Source: Bradyrhizobium sp. CCBAU 53338
Lineage (GTDB): Bacteria; Pseudomonadota; Alphaproteobacteria; Rhizobiales; Xanthobacteraceae
Length of the DNA stretch: 64,000 nt
Direction of reading: 5' to 3'
NCBI RefSeq assembly: GCF_015291665.1
Contig: NZ_CP030048.1
Span: 2,108,001 to 2,172,000, forward strand
In this document: piece after piece, positions 9,001-18,610 of the stretch
Position numbering within the stretch: the stretch's first letter is position 1
How the letters are laid out: each line of letters begins with the position of its first letter
The notes under the pieces: generated by a model
What the model was told of the DNA's origin: nothing
Databases searched by the model: none
The model's input: only the letters and a program-made list of their open reading frames with translations
Program-made: the position numbers and the translations under genes

Positions 9001-11678
9001 TCCTCGATCCTCCGCTCGCCGAGCAGACGCCACATGCTCGAAAGGTCCCGGTCCACTTCCTCGTCTGAGGGATGCGGAGACCATCCTATCCCGGCGTGTC
9101 GCAGGTATTCGAGACCGACGGCTATGGCGCGGTCGATCCTGTCGATTGTGGTATACAAGATCATGCGCAACCGAGCGACCGCCGATCGATCGGTCGCGGA
9201 TCGCGCCACGCCCGCTAGGCGGTCCAGTCGCGTCGCCGCCGCCTCGTGATCGCCGGTCAGGATTTCGCATTCCGCGCGGTTCAATTCGAGCTCGAAGTTC
9301 AAGCTGTGATTTGCCGGCCCTATTTCGACAGACTGAAGCGCCATGGCGCCCGCAGTGAAATATTGCAAGGCCGCCGCATACGCCGTGGATGCCTTGGCAC
9401 GAATGCCGGCGGTCAGATTGAAGCGGGCGACCTGCTCGCGCTCCGAGGACGATTCGATGAGATGTGCGGAACGATTGTACTGCTCCACGAGATCGAAGAT
9501 CTTCTCGTCCACCTCTTGCTGGGAAAGCGCTCGAGCGAGCACTCTCGCCGTCCGGAGATGCTGATGGGCGCGCTCCGCTTCCGGAATTGACGAATAGGCC
9601 GCTTCTTGAATCCGATCGTGGACGAAAGAATATTTTTCGGCCACCACCGACACGAACTCGAGTCGCACTGCTTCCCAAAGCGCTGCCTCCAGCACTCCAC
9701 GCGTATCTTGGTACAACGCAGAAAGGGTATCTGCACGCGCACCGTTGCCGATGCAGGCCAAATGCCTCAAGGCTTTCTGCACGTGACCGGGCAACCTGTT
9801 TAATCTTCCGACCATGAGGTCGACGGCGTTGTCGGTAAACCTTTTGCGTGCGATTTGCCCTATGTCCCATGTCCACCCCGCTTTTTCGGCCGAGAATTCA
9901 AGGAATCCATCGTGCTCCAGCGAGGTGAGGAACTGGATCACAAAGAAGGGATTGCCGCCGGTCTTCGCGTGCACCAGCTGAGCCAACGGCCGTGCGCGCT
10001 GCGGACCACACCGCAGTGCGCCGGCAATCAACGCAGTGAGGTCTCCGAGCGCGAGATTTGCCAACCAGAGACGGCGAATCGGGACCTTCGATTCCTCGAT
10101 ATCTGCGAGAGTTGCCGTCAGGTGATGGTCGGAGCCTACTTCATTGTCCCGATAGGCTCCCACGAGAAGCAGGTGCCCCAATTCGTTTCGCGAGCAGAGA
10201 ATCCTGAGCAGGTCGAGGGTGTCCGGATCGCTCCAATGGAGGTCATCGAAAAAGATGACGAGAGGATGATCGGACCGCGCGAAAGCGCCGATGAACCGGC
10301 CGACCAATGTCTGAAACCGGAGCCGTGCATCGTCGGGCGACAAATCCGAGGCCTGCGGCTGTTTACCGATGATCAGCTCGAGCTGTGGAACCAGACGGAT
10401 GATGGATTGAGCATTTTGGCCGAGAGCCTCCATGAGGCGGCTCCGCCAGCGCGCTAATTCGTCGTCGTTCTCACCCAGCACGGCTTGGACCAAATCCCGC
10501 AGCGCTTGCGTCAGAGCGCCGTATGGAATATCGCGCTTGTACTGGTCAAACTTGACCCGCGCGAACAATCCTCGGCGGGTAGCGATGGCTCTGTGAAGCT
10601 CGTTCACGGCCGACGACTTGCCGACGCCTGGGCCGCCTGACACCAGGACCATTTCGGTCGAGCCGCCCTCGGCGACTCTTTCGAAGGCATTGATTAGTGC
10701 ATCTACATCGGATTGTCGGCCGTAAAGCCGTTCAGGAATGAACAGACGATCCAAACCGTCGTTCTCGCCCGGAGAAAAGGCGTCGACCCTCTGGTGGGAC
10801 TGCCAATCCGCTTGGCAACGTCGAAGGTCGGCCAGAACACCGGAAGCGGTCTGGTAGCGGTCCTCGGCATTCTTGGCGAGTAGCTTCATGATGAGGTCGC
10901 CGACGGGGGCGGGTACGCCATCGATTTGCACCTCAGGTCGGAGCGGCTGTCGGGCGATGTGACAGTGGATCCATTCAACGGCATCAGCTGCCTCGAACGG
11001 TAGGCGTCCGGTGAGCATCTCGTAGAGGGTGACGCCCATAGAGTAGAGGTCGCTGCGGATATCTACCGACCGGTTCATTCGACCGGTCTGTTCAGGCGCT
11101 ATGTAAGCCAACGTGCCCGCAATGCTATCGACCGAAGAGGCTACACGTCGCTCCCGCGTCAAGCGCGATGCGATGCCAAAACCCATGACGCGAACGATAT
11201 CTTTTTCGTCCACCAACAAGTTGGTAGGATTGATGTCTTTATGGATAATGCCAGCCAGGTGTATCTGCCGAAGCGCTTCCGCCAAGTTCACAGAAAGCCG
11301 GAGAAAAGCAGAGAGTTCGAGAGCTTCGCCAAGACGTTCGTCGAGCGGCATGCCACCGGGGTCGTCGAGTATGAGCGCCGGACCTTTTTCGCCCCGAACC
11401 AACTCGATCGGACACACCGCCCAAGCCGAATCGAGGTCACTAGCAATCGCAAATTGGTTTTCGAGCCGCTTTAATATTTCGGTGCTCGGCGTCGCGCTAC
11501 GCGGCCTCAGAACGAGGACTGGGCGCTCATCCGAAGACCGTCGTCCCCTCAGCAGCGTGAAATCGTCGTCTTTGTCAATGATATGAAGTACATAGCCGGG
11601 AAGATCACTCAGTAGCGCCCCCTCTAATTCCGCGTGGTTGACCGTCTCGGCACAACCCTTCTGGCAGCGGAACTGCAT
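6072..11678 (-). CDS. trifunctional Ser/Thr kinase-like / ATPase / GAF-PAS sensor histidine kinase
   Basis: Very large cytosolic signalling protein, 1868 aa from the ATG at 11678 (AGGAAGG upstream). Domains in order: kinase-like domain (about 30-280), AAA-type ATPase with Walker A GGPGVGKS (near 350), a helical TPR-like stretch (about 690-1240), GAF (about 1310-1460), PAS (about 1490-1600), HisKA with His in VAHELNQP (near 1645) and HATPase with DSGRGID and GMGMGLA (about 1740-1860). In the kinase-like part the catalytic loop is HKDINPTN, but the metal-binding DFG is GFG and no VAIK-type Lys is evident, so it may be a pseudokinase. It forms a system with the receiver at 5634 and probably the divergent FixJ-type regulator at 11953. 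Confidence 0.9.
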   Translation of the reverse strand: MQFRCQKGCAETVNHAELEGALLSDLPGYVLHIIDKDDDFTLLRGRRSSDERPVLVLRPRSATPSTEILKRLENQFAIASDLDSAWAVCPIELVRGEKGPALILDDPGGMPLDERLGEALELSAFLRLSVNLAEALRQIHLAGIIHKDINPTNLLVDEKDIVRVMGFGIASRLTRERRVASSVDSIAGTLAYIAPEQTGRMNRSVDIRSDLYSMGVTLYEMLTGRLPFEAADAVEWIHCHIARQPLRPEVQIDGVPAPVGDLIMKLLAKNAEDRYQTASGVLADLRRCQADWQSHQRVDAFSPGENDGLDRLFIPERLYGRQSDVDALINAFERVAEGGSTEMVLVSGGPGVGKSSAVNELHRAIATRRGLFARVKFDQYKRDIPYGALTQALRDLVQAVLGENDDELARWRSRLMEALGQNAQSIIRLVPQLELIIGKQPQASDLSPDDARLRFQTLVGRFIGAFARSDHPLVIFFDDLHWSDPDTLDLLRILCSRNELGHLLLVGAYRDNEVGSDHHLTATLADIEESKVPIRRLWLANLALGDLTALIAGALRCGPQRARPLAQLVHAKTGGNPFFVIQFLTSLEHDGFLEFSAEKAGWTWDIGQIARKRFTDNAVDLMVGRLNRLPGHVQKALRHLACIGNGARADTLSALYQDTRGVLEAALWEAVRLEFVSVVAEKYSFVHDRIQEAAYSSIPEAERAHQHLRTARVLARALSQQEVDEKIFDLVEQYNRSAHLIESSSEREQVARFNLTAGIRAKASTAYAAALQYFTAGAMALQSVEIGPANHSLNFELELNRAECEILTGDHEAAATRLDRLAGVARSATDRSAVARLRMILYTTIDRIDRAIAVGLEYLRHAGIGWSPHPSDEEVDRDLSSMWRLLGERRIEEMIDLPLLQDAELLATIDVLADFLAPASFTDNNLFYLSVIRMTNLSLAHGNCGASACAYALLSIVLGLRQDDYEAAFRFGQLGCDLVDKRGLDRFKAKVHTFFGALVLPWARPYSSSREVLRRAIEEASASGDLTYAAYSVRSLVANLLVSGVPLAEVEWELETALSSMRGAKFGLAIDSLVAQLLLVRSLRGERTDVGLFPEADGSELAFERRLMQAGAHSAVGAARYHICKLQQHFMAGEMSEALAAARNAQGLVWSTEHFLEIGEYHFYSALTLTAAYEGIPLSERQDYIEAIETHRTRIARWSKGCQENQAHREALLAAEIARLRGKASEAIKLYEVAIQSAHENGFVQHEAIAAELAGKFYRALGADTAALGYLRRALAGYKQWGAMPKVRQLEELDPDATKRGCAEEARAEHTPEHLDFTAIMKTSLAVSGEIVLDRLIERIMAIALEHAGADRGLLILSGSQDARIEAEARVMGGVVRVELQHETSSPNELCQSILRYVLRTQQTVLLDDAMEGQFATDAYIRSQRIRSLMCLPLTKQSSLIGALYLENRLTTHAFTPERTAVLRALASQAANALENARLYADLKTTQDRLQASHDEMQMLVSVVENSSDFIGYLPTKGRDGYINAGGRRMVGIELDADVSRVQISDLRPAEEDDRYLREILPALERDGRWTGERNLRHFKTNEPIPVLQNLFYIIDSTTGERRGTASICKDLTEQRRTDEALRKAQADLENIARRMTMGEFAASVAHELNQPLMAIVASGETCMLRLEKSPPEVEKARAAAQRVIRDGHRASEVIKSIRALLKKAPSESLEFEPNVAIREVIDLTQARIRKEGILLDVDLQGMVSVLGDRGQFQQVVLNLVANAIDAMADVIDQKRLLRIETREIAGCLAIGVEDSGRGIDPGSSSKIYDAFFTTKPEGMGMGLAISRSIVEKHGGRLWAEPRQPSGTKFTFEIPVAASLASVDPSAV

Positions 11679-11952
11679 GGCGAGCCTTCCTGCGACGGCC
11701 AATGACAACCTCGCGGAAGGAGTATCAAGAGACGGAAGCCGGCTCTATGGCACCATGGTATCGGTGGCAAAGCCGGCATTGATGTTTGTTGCTCCGGCGC
11801 CTTCGACGGCACATAATACCACGATCCAGATCGTTGCCCCACAAGCCCGTTGAACATCGTGTCTTTTGAAAAGCCAAGGCACGCGATCTGTGGCCTGATG
11901 AGCTAGGGACCACTTACTTGGTCAGCGGAATCAACGTTGATAGGGAAGAGAC

Positions 11953-12615
11953 ATGGCGATATCGAGCGCGGTCGATGCGGGCTCCTTATTTCCCCCCTTA
12001 AACCCGAAGGTGTTCGTCGTCGACGATGATCCGTCGGTTCGAGATTCTCTCGAAGGGCTGATCAGCGCGAGAGGCTGGGAAACGGAGACATTTGCCACTG
12101 CACAAGCGTTTCTCTCTCGCCCGCAGACCTTCGTTCCGAGCTGCTTGGTGCTGGATGTAAGCCTTCCGGGGCTCAGTGGACTGGAGCTCCAGAACCACTT
12201 GGTAAGCCAGGGGATCGGCATCCCTATCATCTTTATCACGGGCCACGGCGACGTGCCCATGACCGTTAAGGCGATGAAGGCCGGCGCGATGGAGTTTCTG
12301 ACCAAGCCTTTCTGCCATGGCGAACTGTTCGGGGCGATCGAACTGGCGCTCGCGCGCAGCCATTCCGCGATGGGTGGCGACGCGGAGTTACGCGAATTGC
12401 ATGAGCGCCATCGCTCGCTCAGCCGCCGCGAGCAGGAAGTTATGGCGCTGGTGGTAAAGGGCTCAATGAACAAGCAAGTGGGCTATGAACTCGGCATCAG
12501 TGAGATCACCGTTAAGGCTCATCGAGGCAAGATGATGCGGAAAATGAAAGCTCGATCCTTGGCCGAGTTGGTGATCATGGGCTCCAAGCTGCAGCAGAGA
12601 AGTCCGCTGAATTAG
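11953..12615 (+). CDS. FixJ/NodW-family response regulator
   Basis: Protein of 220 aa with an N-terminal receiver (about 18-130) and a C-terminal LuxR-type helix-turn-helix (about 150-212). The acidic VVDDDP, phospho-acceptor Asp in CLVLDVSLPG and Lys in FLTKPF are intact; the DNA-binding part shows LSRREQEVMALVVKG and SEITVKAHRGKMMRKM. It is divergent from the giant sensor kinase, with about 270 bp between them, and is its likely transcriptional output. The ATG at 11953 follows a GGGAAGAG site. Confidence 0.9.
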   Translation: MAISSAVDAGSLFPPLNPKVFVVDDDPSVRDSLEGLISARGWETETFATAQAFLSRPQTFVPSCLVLDVSLPGLSGLELQNHLVSQGIGIPIIFITGHGDVPMTVKAMKAGAMEFLTKPFCHGELFGAIELALARSHSAMGGDAELRELHERHRSLSRREQEVMALVVKGSMNKQVGYELGISEITVKAHRGKMMRKMKARSLAELVIMGSKLQQRSPLN

Positions 12616-12843
12616 TCAATTGTCGAGAGAAACGCTCGTCCTTTCCGGCGGACGAGAACACGAGCTACGTAGCATCGGTCCGGCTGCCTGGATCATTTGG
12701 GCGGCCCCCGGTTATCAGCCTGAGCTCAGGTCTTGGTGGCAGCCGATGGTCATTCCGATGGGGACCGGGTCTGCCAATAACAAGGGACCGGACGACCATC
12801 AGAATCGACGGTCGTCACTCCCGGCGACCCTGCGGGCGATGCA

Positions 12844-13644
12844 TCAGATCTGCGCAAAGCCTCCGTCCACAAAGAGCTCTACGCCATTGACGTAGCTGCT
12901 TTCCGACGAAGCTAGGAAGAGCACGGCGTTCGCAATCTCCTCCGGCGTTCCGACTCGGCCGAGAGGTGTCGCATCGGCTGCCGCCTTGATGAAGTTTGGC
13001 ATCTCTTGCGGCGTCAGTCCGAGACCGTCATAGCCGGGCGTCGGCACCGTGCCCGGACTAACGACATTCACGCGGATTCGTCTTTTCTTGAGGTCCACGA
13101 TCCAGCCTCGCGCCAACGCACGCAGTGCCGCCTTGCTCGCCGCATACACGCTGAACGCCGGCAGCCCCTTAACGCCGGTGATAGACGCGTTAAGGACGAT
13201 CGACGAGCCATCCGGCATCAACGTGAGTGACTTCTGGACGGTGAAGAGAGTCCCCTTGACGTTGACGCCGAACGTCTTGTCGAAATGGCTCTCGCTGATG
13301 GAGCCGATCGGTGCGAACTCGCCGATGCCGGCGTTAGCAAAAAGGATGTCGAGCCTTCCCTTTTGGGAGCGTATCATCTCGATGGTGCGGTCTATATCTG
13401 GGATCTTCGAGATGTCCCCCTGGATCGCCATCGCATTGGGGCCGAGAGCGGCCGACGCGACGTCGAGCTCCTCCTGGCGCCGTCCTGTGATGAACACGAA
13501 TGCTCCTTCGGCGACGAACAACTTCGCCGTCGCTAGGCCGATACCGCTGCTGCCGCCCGTCACCAGGGCGATTTTCCCGGCAAGCCTATTAGAGCCGGTC
13601 CGATCGTCTGCAGATGTCGGTGAGGTCGTCTTTTGGTGGTCCAT
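12844..13644 (-). CDS. SDR family NAD(P)-dependent oxidoreductase
   Basis: Classical short-chain dehydrogenase of 266 aa. It shows the cofactor motif [11 protein letters not shown] in LFANAGIGE, the catalytic Ser in NASITG, and YAASK with Tyr and Lys. The C-terminal [16 protein letters not shown] is typical of the cytosolic classical group. The ATG at 13644 has GGAGG five bases upstream; the longer frame to 13713 lacks a site. The substrate is unknown. It lies downstream of the small histidine kinase gene on the same strand with a 76-bp gap. Confidence 0.88.
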   Translation of the reverse strand: MDHQKTTSPTSADDRTGSNRLAGKIALVTGGSSGIGLATAKLFVAEGAFVFITGRRQEELDVASAALGPNAMAIQGDISKIPDIDRTIEMIRSQKGRLDILFANAGIGEFAPIGSISESHFDKTFGVNVKGTLFTVQKSLTLMPDGSSIVLNASITGVKGLPAFSVYAASKAALRALARGWIVDLKKRRIRVNVVSPGTVPTPGYDGLGLTPQEMPNFIKAAADATPLGRVGTPEEIANAVLFLASSESSYVNGVELFVDGGFAQI

Positions 13645-13720
13645 GTTGCCTCCGCTGCGTCTGAGAGTTGAGAGGAAGAGACCCGAGACGGTCTCGCCAA
13701 GCCGTATGTTCAAACTGCCA

Positions 13721-14362
13721 TTAATTGCACGTCACGACGACCGATGTTCCCTTTAATCCGGACCTGACAACCATTTCGCCGCCTAGCGCGTGCACCAGTT
13801 GTTTCAGAATCCTCGAGCCTGTGCCTCCCGCGGCGATGTGCATTCCCTGTCCGTCATCGGAAACGATGCACACCAGGGAGGTGCCCTCTTCGAAAATATT
13901 CACGCGAACCATGCCGCTGTCTCGCCAGCCGAACGCGTGGCGGGCGGCATTCGTCACGAGTTCGGCGACAACGAGCCCTAGTCTCTCGCAACGCCCGGCC
14001 GGCATCTCGCCTACTGCCGAGATGAGCTCGCACCTAACGCCCATCGGCCTCAGCAGCGCCTCGGACAAGGCCCTGCACAATTGCTCCATGTAGTCTGAAA
14101 GCGAGATCTTCCCTTGCATGCCACCGACGACGAGGGATCTGTGCAGCATTCCGAACGCCGCGATCCTTGCTTCGCATCGCTCGAACGAGCGCCGCGTCTC
14201 GGCCGAGATTGAACTCGCGAACTCGCGCCGAAGTGCAAAGGCGAGGACTGTCAGAGTGTTGGCAAATCGATGATTGGTCTCCCGTAGGAGCATCAGTTCG
14301 TCGTGGTTCGGCGGCAAAGCAAGATTTTGCTTGGCGGTGCTAATTTCCAAATCCCTGAACAT
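13721..14362 (-). CDS. small sensor histidine kinase (HisKA_2/HWE-like)
   Basis: Protein of 213 aa with only the dimerisation/phospho-acceptor and ATPase parts. The acceptor His lies in [12 protein letters not shown] and the ATPase N-box in [11 protein letters not shown], with DDGQGM as the G1 box. No membrane or sensory domain is present, so it is a soluble kinase needing an external input, like those paired with PhyR or blue-light systems. The ATG at 14362 follows a GGAG; a TTG at 14392 is possible but weaker. No receiver gene is adjacent, so the partner is unknown. Confidence 0.8.
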   Translation of the reverse strand: MFRDLEISTAKQNLALPPNHDELMLLRETNHRFANTLTVLAFALRREFASSISAETRRSFERCEARIAAFGMLHRSLVVGGMQGKISLSDYMEQLCRALSEALLRPMGVRCELISAVGEMPAGRCERLGLVVAELVTNAARHAFGWRDSGMVRVNIFEEGTSLVCIVSDDGQGMHIAAGGTGSRILKQLVHALGGEMVVRSGLKGTSVVVTCN

Positions 14363-14659
14363 CGCATTCTCCGACAAGGCTGCCTCCTTCAAAAGGCTTC
14401 CAGTTGATCGGTTGAGGAAATACCACGCCGATCGACCCGCTCTGTCACAACTGCCGCACGAATGATCTCAAATCTATAGCACGATGGTATCGGCGAAGCG
14501 TTTTCGTCGCCGCTCTCGTTTTTCGCAATCGAACGACATCCACCAATCCGAAGGTATCACCGACACCTTCGTGTAATGGATCGTCGACGGACGTCGGACC
14601 ATCTTCGCATCGTTGGTCACGCAATCGCAGCAACCGAGAATGCGAGTTGGAGATCGTCG

Positions 14660-15595
14660 ATGAGCCTTTCCGTGCAAAACCTCGATCGCTCTAAGGGAGC
14701 AGAATCTTTGCGAGGATCGAAGGCGCCTTGCGAAGTTATCCCAGAGACGTCGTCGGCGCCGTACTTTGCGTTCGAGCACCGTGGCTTCGAGATCAGCATC
14801 ATCAGCGACGGATATCTTGAGATCCCAGAAGAGATTTTTACTCCCGAGGTCGCGCCGAGGCAGCGAAGCGAGGTCCTCGCACGCATGGAAACTGTGGGAC
14901 GCACTGTTCACGCGCCGGCAAATATACCCGTGCTGCGCTATCGGGATGAGCTGATCCTGTTCGATGTCGGTGGTGGCGACAAATATCAAGCGACCGACGG
15001 AAGGTTCTTTCAAAATTTGCAGGCAGCCGGCTTCGATCCAGCCGCCGTGACGAAAGTTGTTGTGACCCATGCGCATCCGGACCACACGGGCGCCACTCTC
15101 GCCTGCGACGGCTCGCTGACGTTTCCGAACGCGACCTACTTCGTTGGCGCTGCGGAATGGGACTACTGGATGGATCCGGAGTTTTTTAGCAAAGCTCCGG
15201 AGGCGATCCACGACTTCGGCAGGGGCGCGCAACGCGATCTGGGCGCGGTGCGGAACCGGACGGTAATGATCAAGCCAGGTGACGATGTGATCGCCGGCAT
15301 CAGGGCAATCGACACCGCCGGCCACACGCCGGGCCACCTCTCGTTCGAAATCGCCGGGGACGGCGGCCTCATCATCGCAGTCGACGCAGCGACCAGCGAG
15401 ATCGTCGCCGTCGAGCATCCCGATTGGCACTTCGGTTACGACAGCTTTCCGGAATTAGCCGTCAGGAGCCGACGACGGCTGCTCGATAGGGCTTCCACCG
15501 ACAAGACCAAACTCTTGGGATTTCACTGGACCTATCCGGGAGTGGGATTCGTCGAACCCCGTGGCAACGCTTACCGCTTTGTCCCAGTCGCGTGA
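14660..15595 (+). CDS. MBL-fold metallo-hydrolase
   Basis: Protein of 311 aa in the metallo-beta-lactamase superfamily, with the HxHxDH motif as THAHPDHTG near residue 138 and the later GHTPGH and VDAATS segments that complete the metal site. The N-terminal segment [15 protein letters not shown] resembles lactonase/AttM-like relatives, but the substrate cannot be told. No signal peptide is seen. The ATG at 14660 has a GGAG eight bases before it; an upstream in-frame ATG at 14576 has none. It is the first of a plus-strand series of hydrolase genes that continues to 19648. Confidence 0.85.
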   Translation: MSLSVQNLDRSKGAESLRGSKAPCEVIPETSSAPYFAFEHRGFEISIISDGYLEIPEEIFTPEVAPRQRSEVLARMETVGRTVHAPANIPVLRYRDELILFDVGGGDKYQATDGRFFQNLQAAGFDPAAVTKVVVTHAHPDHTGATLACDGSLTFPNATYFVGAAEWDYWMDPEFFSKAPEAIHDFGRGAQRDLGAVRNRTVMIKPGDDVIAGIRAIDTAGHTPGHLSFEIAGDGGLIIAVDAATSEIVAVEHPDWHFGYDSFPELAVRSRRRLLDRASTDKTKLLGFHWTYPGVGFVEPRGNAYRFVPVA

Positions 15596-15621
15596 AGCTG
15601 CGCCAAACAGGAGTATCTGAA

Positions 15622-16608
15622 ATGACACATCCAAAGAGCAGAGTGATCGGGTCGAGACTTGCATCCCGTCGCAGCGTCCTGATCGGAGGAATTGCAGGCG
15701 CGTCGGCGTTGGCGTTGCTTGGACCTGCGCCGCTCACAGCTCGGTCGCGAGAGAGTAGCGCGCTGGACCGTCATGCGGGCCGCACCATCAAGACGAGAGA
15801 CGGCACCGAGATCTTCTATAAGGATTGGGGCAAGGGTCCTACCATCGTTTTCAGCCATGGCTGGCCGCTTAATGCGGACGCATGGGACGACCAGATGTTC
15901 TTCATGGCCTCGCATGGTTTTCGTTGTATCGCGTACGACCGCCGCGGACATGGCCGATCGGGTCAACCGTGGGACGGAAACGACTACGACACTTTCGCCA
16001 GCGACCTGGCCGATCTCATCGAGACGCTGCGCCTCGAGCAAGTCACTCTGGTCGGCCACTCGGCAGGCGGGGGCGACATCGCACGCTACGTCGGCCGCTT
16101 CGGAACCAATCGTATAGCGAACGTGGTGCTGGTATCTGCCATCCCGCCCCTGATGTTGAAAACAGCCGCCAATCCAGGTGGCGTTCCGATCGAGGTGTTT
16201 GACAACATCCGAAAGGCGGTGGCCACCGACCGCGCACAATTCTACCGGGATCTCGGCGACGGGCCCTTCTATGGAGCCAACAGATCCGGATCAAAGGTCT
16301 CGCAAGGGATCAGGGATGCGTTCTGGCTGAGCTGTATGCAGGTCGGATTGCGCGCGTCGTACGAGGGAATCAAGGCTTTCTCGGAGACCGACTTCACGAC
16401 CGACTTGCAGCGGTTCGACGTTCCGACGCTCATTGTTCATGGCGAAGACGATCAGAACGTTCCGATCGCCAATTCAGCTCTGCTCTCATCGAAGATGATC
16501 CGAAAGGCGAGCCTGAAGATCTATCCGGGCGCGCCGCACGGGCTGACGCTCACACATAAGGATCAGTTCAACAGCGATCTCCTCGGTTTCATGAAGGACG
16601 TGAGCTGA
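15622..16608 (+). CDS. Tat-exported alpha/beta hydrolase (non-heme chloroperoxidase-like)
   Basis: Protein of 328 aa. The first about 45 residues form a twin-arginine signal (SRRSVLIGG plus a hydrophobic run), so export in folded form is expected. The mature part is a non-heme haloperoxidase/esterase-type alpha/beta hydrolase: [15 protein letters not shown] oxyanion region, nucleophile elbow GHSAGGGD, acid in HGEDDQNVP and His in GAPHGLTL. An AGGAG lies 8 bases before the ATG. It is closely similar along its length to the next gene, which lacks the signal, so the two are a tandem duplication with different location. Confidence 0.88.
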   Translation: MTHPKSRVIGSRLASRRSVLIGGIAGASALALLGPAPLTARSRESSALDRHAGRTIKTRDGTEIFYKDWGKGPTIVFSHGWPLNADAWDDQMFFMASHGFRCIAYDRRGHGRSGQPWDGNDYDTFASDLADLIETLRLEQVTLVGHSAGGGDIARYVGRFGTNRIANVVLVSAIPPLMLKTAANPGGVPIEVFDNIRKAVATDRAQFYRDLGDGPFYGANRSGSKVSQGIRDAFWLSCMQVGLRASYEGIKAFSETDFTTDLQRFDVPTLIVHGEDDQNVPIANSALLSSKMIRKASLKIYPGAPHGLTLTHKDQFNSDLLGFMKDVS

Positions 16609-16656
16609 CCGAGCGCCGACCACCCCCGCAACGCTACTCAAATGAGGACCAAGACA

Positions 16657-17478
16657 ATGAGCACGATTACGACCAAAGACGGCACGACGATCTACTACAA
16701 GGACTGGGGCAAGGGCCAACCGATCACCTTCTCGCACGGATGGCCGCTCAACGCGGATGCGTGGGACGATCAAAAGCTTTTCCTGGCTTCCCACGGATTT
16801 CGCTGCATCGCTCACGACCGCCGGGGGCATGGCCGCTCGGGACAATCGTGGGAGGGCAACAATCTCGACACCTACGCCGATGATCTGGCCGAACTCATGA
16901 AAGCGCTTGATCTCAAGCAGACCGTCATGGTCGGCCACTCGACCGGAGGCGGTGAAGTGACGCGATATATCGGTCGTCATGGGACCGAGCGCGTTGCCAA
17001 GGCCGTGCTGGTGTCCGCTATTCCGCCATTGATGCTCAAGACGCCGGCAAATCCTGGAGGACTTCCAATCGAGGTGTTCGACCAGATCCGCGCCGGAGTG
17101 AAGGGGGACCGATCGCAGTATTACCAGGACCTTAGCCTTCCGTTCTACGGTGCAAACCGCTCCGATTCGAAGGTGTCGCGAGGCATCAAAGACAGTTTCT
17201 GGCTGTGGTCGATGCAAGCCGGAGAAAAGGGCGCCTACGACTGCATCAAGGCCTTCTCGGAAACGGATCTCACGGCCGACCTCAAGAAGATCGATGTCCC
17301 GACCTTGGTGCTGCATGGCGATGACGATCAGATCGTTCCCATCGCGGACTCGGCGCTGTTGTCCTCGAAGCTCATCAAGGAGGCGACTCTGAAGGTCTAC
17401 CCAGGCGCGCCCCATGGGCTCTTCGCCACGCACAAGGATCAGCTCAACAGCGATCTCCTTGCCTTCATCCGCGGCTGA
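16657..17478 (+). CDS. alpha/beta hydrolase (non-heme chloroperoxidase-like), cytosolic paralog
   Basis: Protein of 273 aa with the same motifs as its upstream neighbour: [15 protein letters not shown], nucleophile elbow GHSTGGGE, acid in HGDDDQIVP and His in GAPHGLFAT. There is no signal peptide. I chose the ATG at 16657, which has GAGGACC upstream; one at 16642 is in frame without a site. Members often act as esterases or cofactor-free perhydrolases that oxidise halides in the presence of peroxide and acetate; the physiological role is uncertain. Confidence 0.88.
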   Translation: MSTITTKDGTTIYYKDWGKGQPITFSHGWPLNADAWDDQKLFLASHGFRCIAHDRRGHGRSGQSWEGNNLDTYADDLAELMKALDLKQTVMVGHSTGGGEVTRYIGRHGTERVAKAVLVSAIPPLMLKTPANPGGLPIEVFDQIRAGVKGDRSQYYQDLSLPFYGANRSDSKVSRGIKDSFWLWSMQAGEKGAYDCIKAFSETDLTADLKKIDVPTLVLHGDDDQIVPIADSALLSSKLIKEATLKVYPGAPHGLFATHKDQLNSDLLAFIRG

Positions 17479-17581
17479 ACCGCTCGATCAGGAAGCGGCG
17501 GGCGTAACCTTCCTGCCGCAAAAGATCGGGGCTTGAGGTCAATGCAAACTCGACACCGAGAATAGCGAAGTGAGGACGGCT

Positions 17582-18550
17582 ATGGAACAGCGAACTCAGA
17601 CGACGATGTCGCGCCGCGGGTTTTGCCTATGTTGCTTGGGCGGTGCCGCGATGGCAGCGGGCGGATGGTTGACGCCTCGGCAAGCGTTTGCCGAGGCCCG
17701 GGGGATCGTCAGCCTTATCAAGGACAGCGCGGCGACGTCGCCGATCTCGATCCACAAGGTGCGCGGCAATATCAGTGTGCTCGAGGGATCCGGCGGGAAC
17801 ATTGCCGTGCTCACCGGCCGGGATGGCAAATTGCTGATCGACGCCGGGATCGGCGTGTCACGACCGCAATTGACCAAGGCGCTCTCGGCCGTCGGCGACG
17901 AACCAATCACGCATTTGGTCAACTCGCATTGGCATTTCGACCACACTGATGGGAATGCCTGGTTGAACGAGAGCGGCGCCGTCATTCTTGCTCACGAAAA
18001 CACGCGCAAGCATCTCTCCGAGCTCCAGCGTGTCGAAGATTGGGACTACAACTTTCTTCCGCTGCCAGAGGGCGGGGTTCCAACGGAAGTCTTCGCGACC
18101 GAGAAGACCCTGAAGCTCAACGGCGCCTCCATCTTATTGAAATATTACGGCGCGGCGCACACCGACAGCGACATCTCCATCACGTTCGGTGAAGCGAATG
18201 TTATGCATGTTGCCGATACCTTCTGGAGCGGCATCTATCCATTCATCGATTATTCGACCGGCGGCAGCATCGACGGGATGATCGCCGCATCGGATGCCAA
18301 TCTTGCGGCGGCGGCCAAGGACACGATCATCATCACGGGCCACGGCAGACCCATCAGCAATCGTGCCGAGCTGCAGGAATGGCGCGACATGCTTGTCGCG
18401 ATCCGCGACGCGGTCGCTAGGCTCAAGAAGAAGGGAATGTCCCGCGACGAAGTTGTCGAGGCGAAGCCAACGGCCGCTTACGACGAGCGTTACGGCCAGT
18501 TTCTTATCGATCCAGGGTTCTTCACGCGGCTCGTCTACCACGGAGTCTAG
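17582..18550 (+). CDS. exported MBL-fold metallo-hydrolase (Tat signal)
   Basis: Protein of 322 aa. The N-terminus has a twin-arginine type signal (MSRRGF followed by a Cys- and Ala-rich hydrophobic stretch) ending near AFAEA. The metal site is seen in NSHWHFDHTDGN, and further ligands lie in GAAHTDSD and ITGHGRP. It resembles periplasmic lactamase-like hydrolases. The ATG at 17582 follows GTGAGGACGGCT; a GTG at 17570 is an alternative. It lies in the same run as the two haloperoxidase-like genes. Confidence 0.85.
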   Translation: MEQRTQTTMSRRGFCLCCLGGAAMAAGGWLTPRQAFAEARGIVSLIKDSAATSPISIHKVRGNISVLEGSGGNIAVLTGRDGKLLIDAGIGVSRPQLTKALSAVGDEPITHLVNSHWHFDHTDGNAWLNESGAVILAHENTRKHLSELQRVEDWDYNFLPLPEGGVPTEVFATEKTLKLNGASILLKYYGAAHTDSDISITFGEANVMHVADTFWSGIYPFIDYSTGGSIDGMIAASDANLAAAAKDTIIITGHGRPISNRAELQEWRDMLVAIRDAVARLKKKGMSRDEVVEAKPTAAYDERYGQFLIDPGFFTRLVYHGV

Positions 18551-18610
18551 TCCGTCGGTTGGCGAAATCTATCGACGCTCTTCCACAACGCTAACAACAT
18601 GGAGGTTAAA

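Noticed and set aside
6612..9590. Several plus-strand open frames of 100-257 codons inside the giant kinase gene
   Set aside because: They are antisense to a well-conserved coding sequence, with no family match and no start signals; they follow from the codon bias of the real gene.
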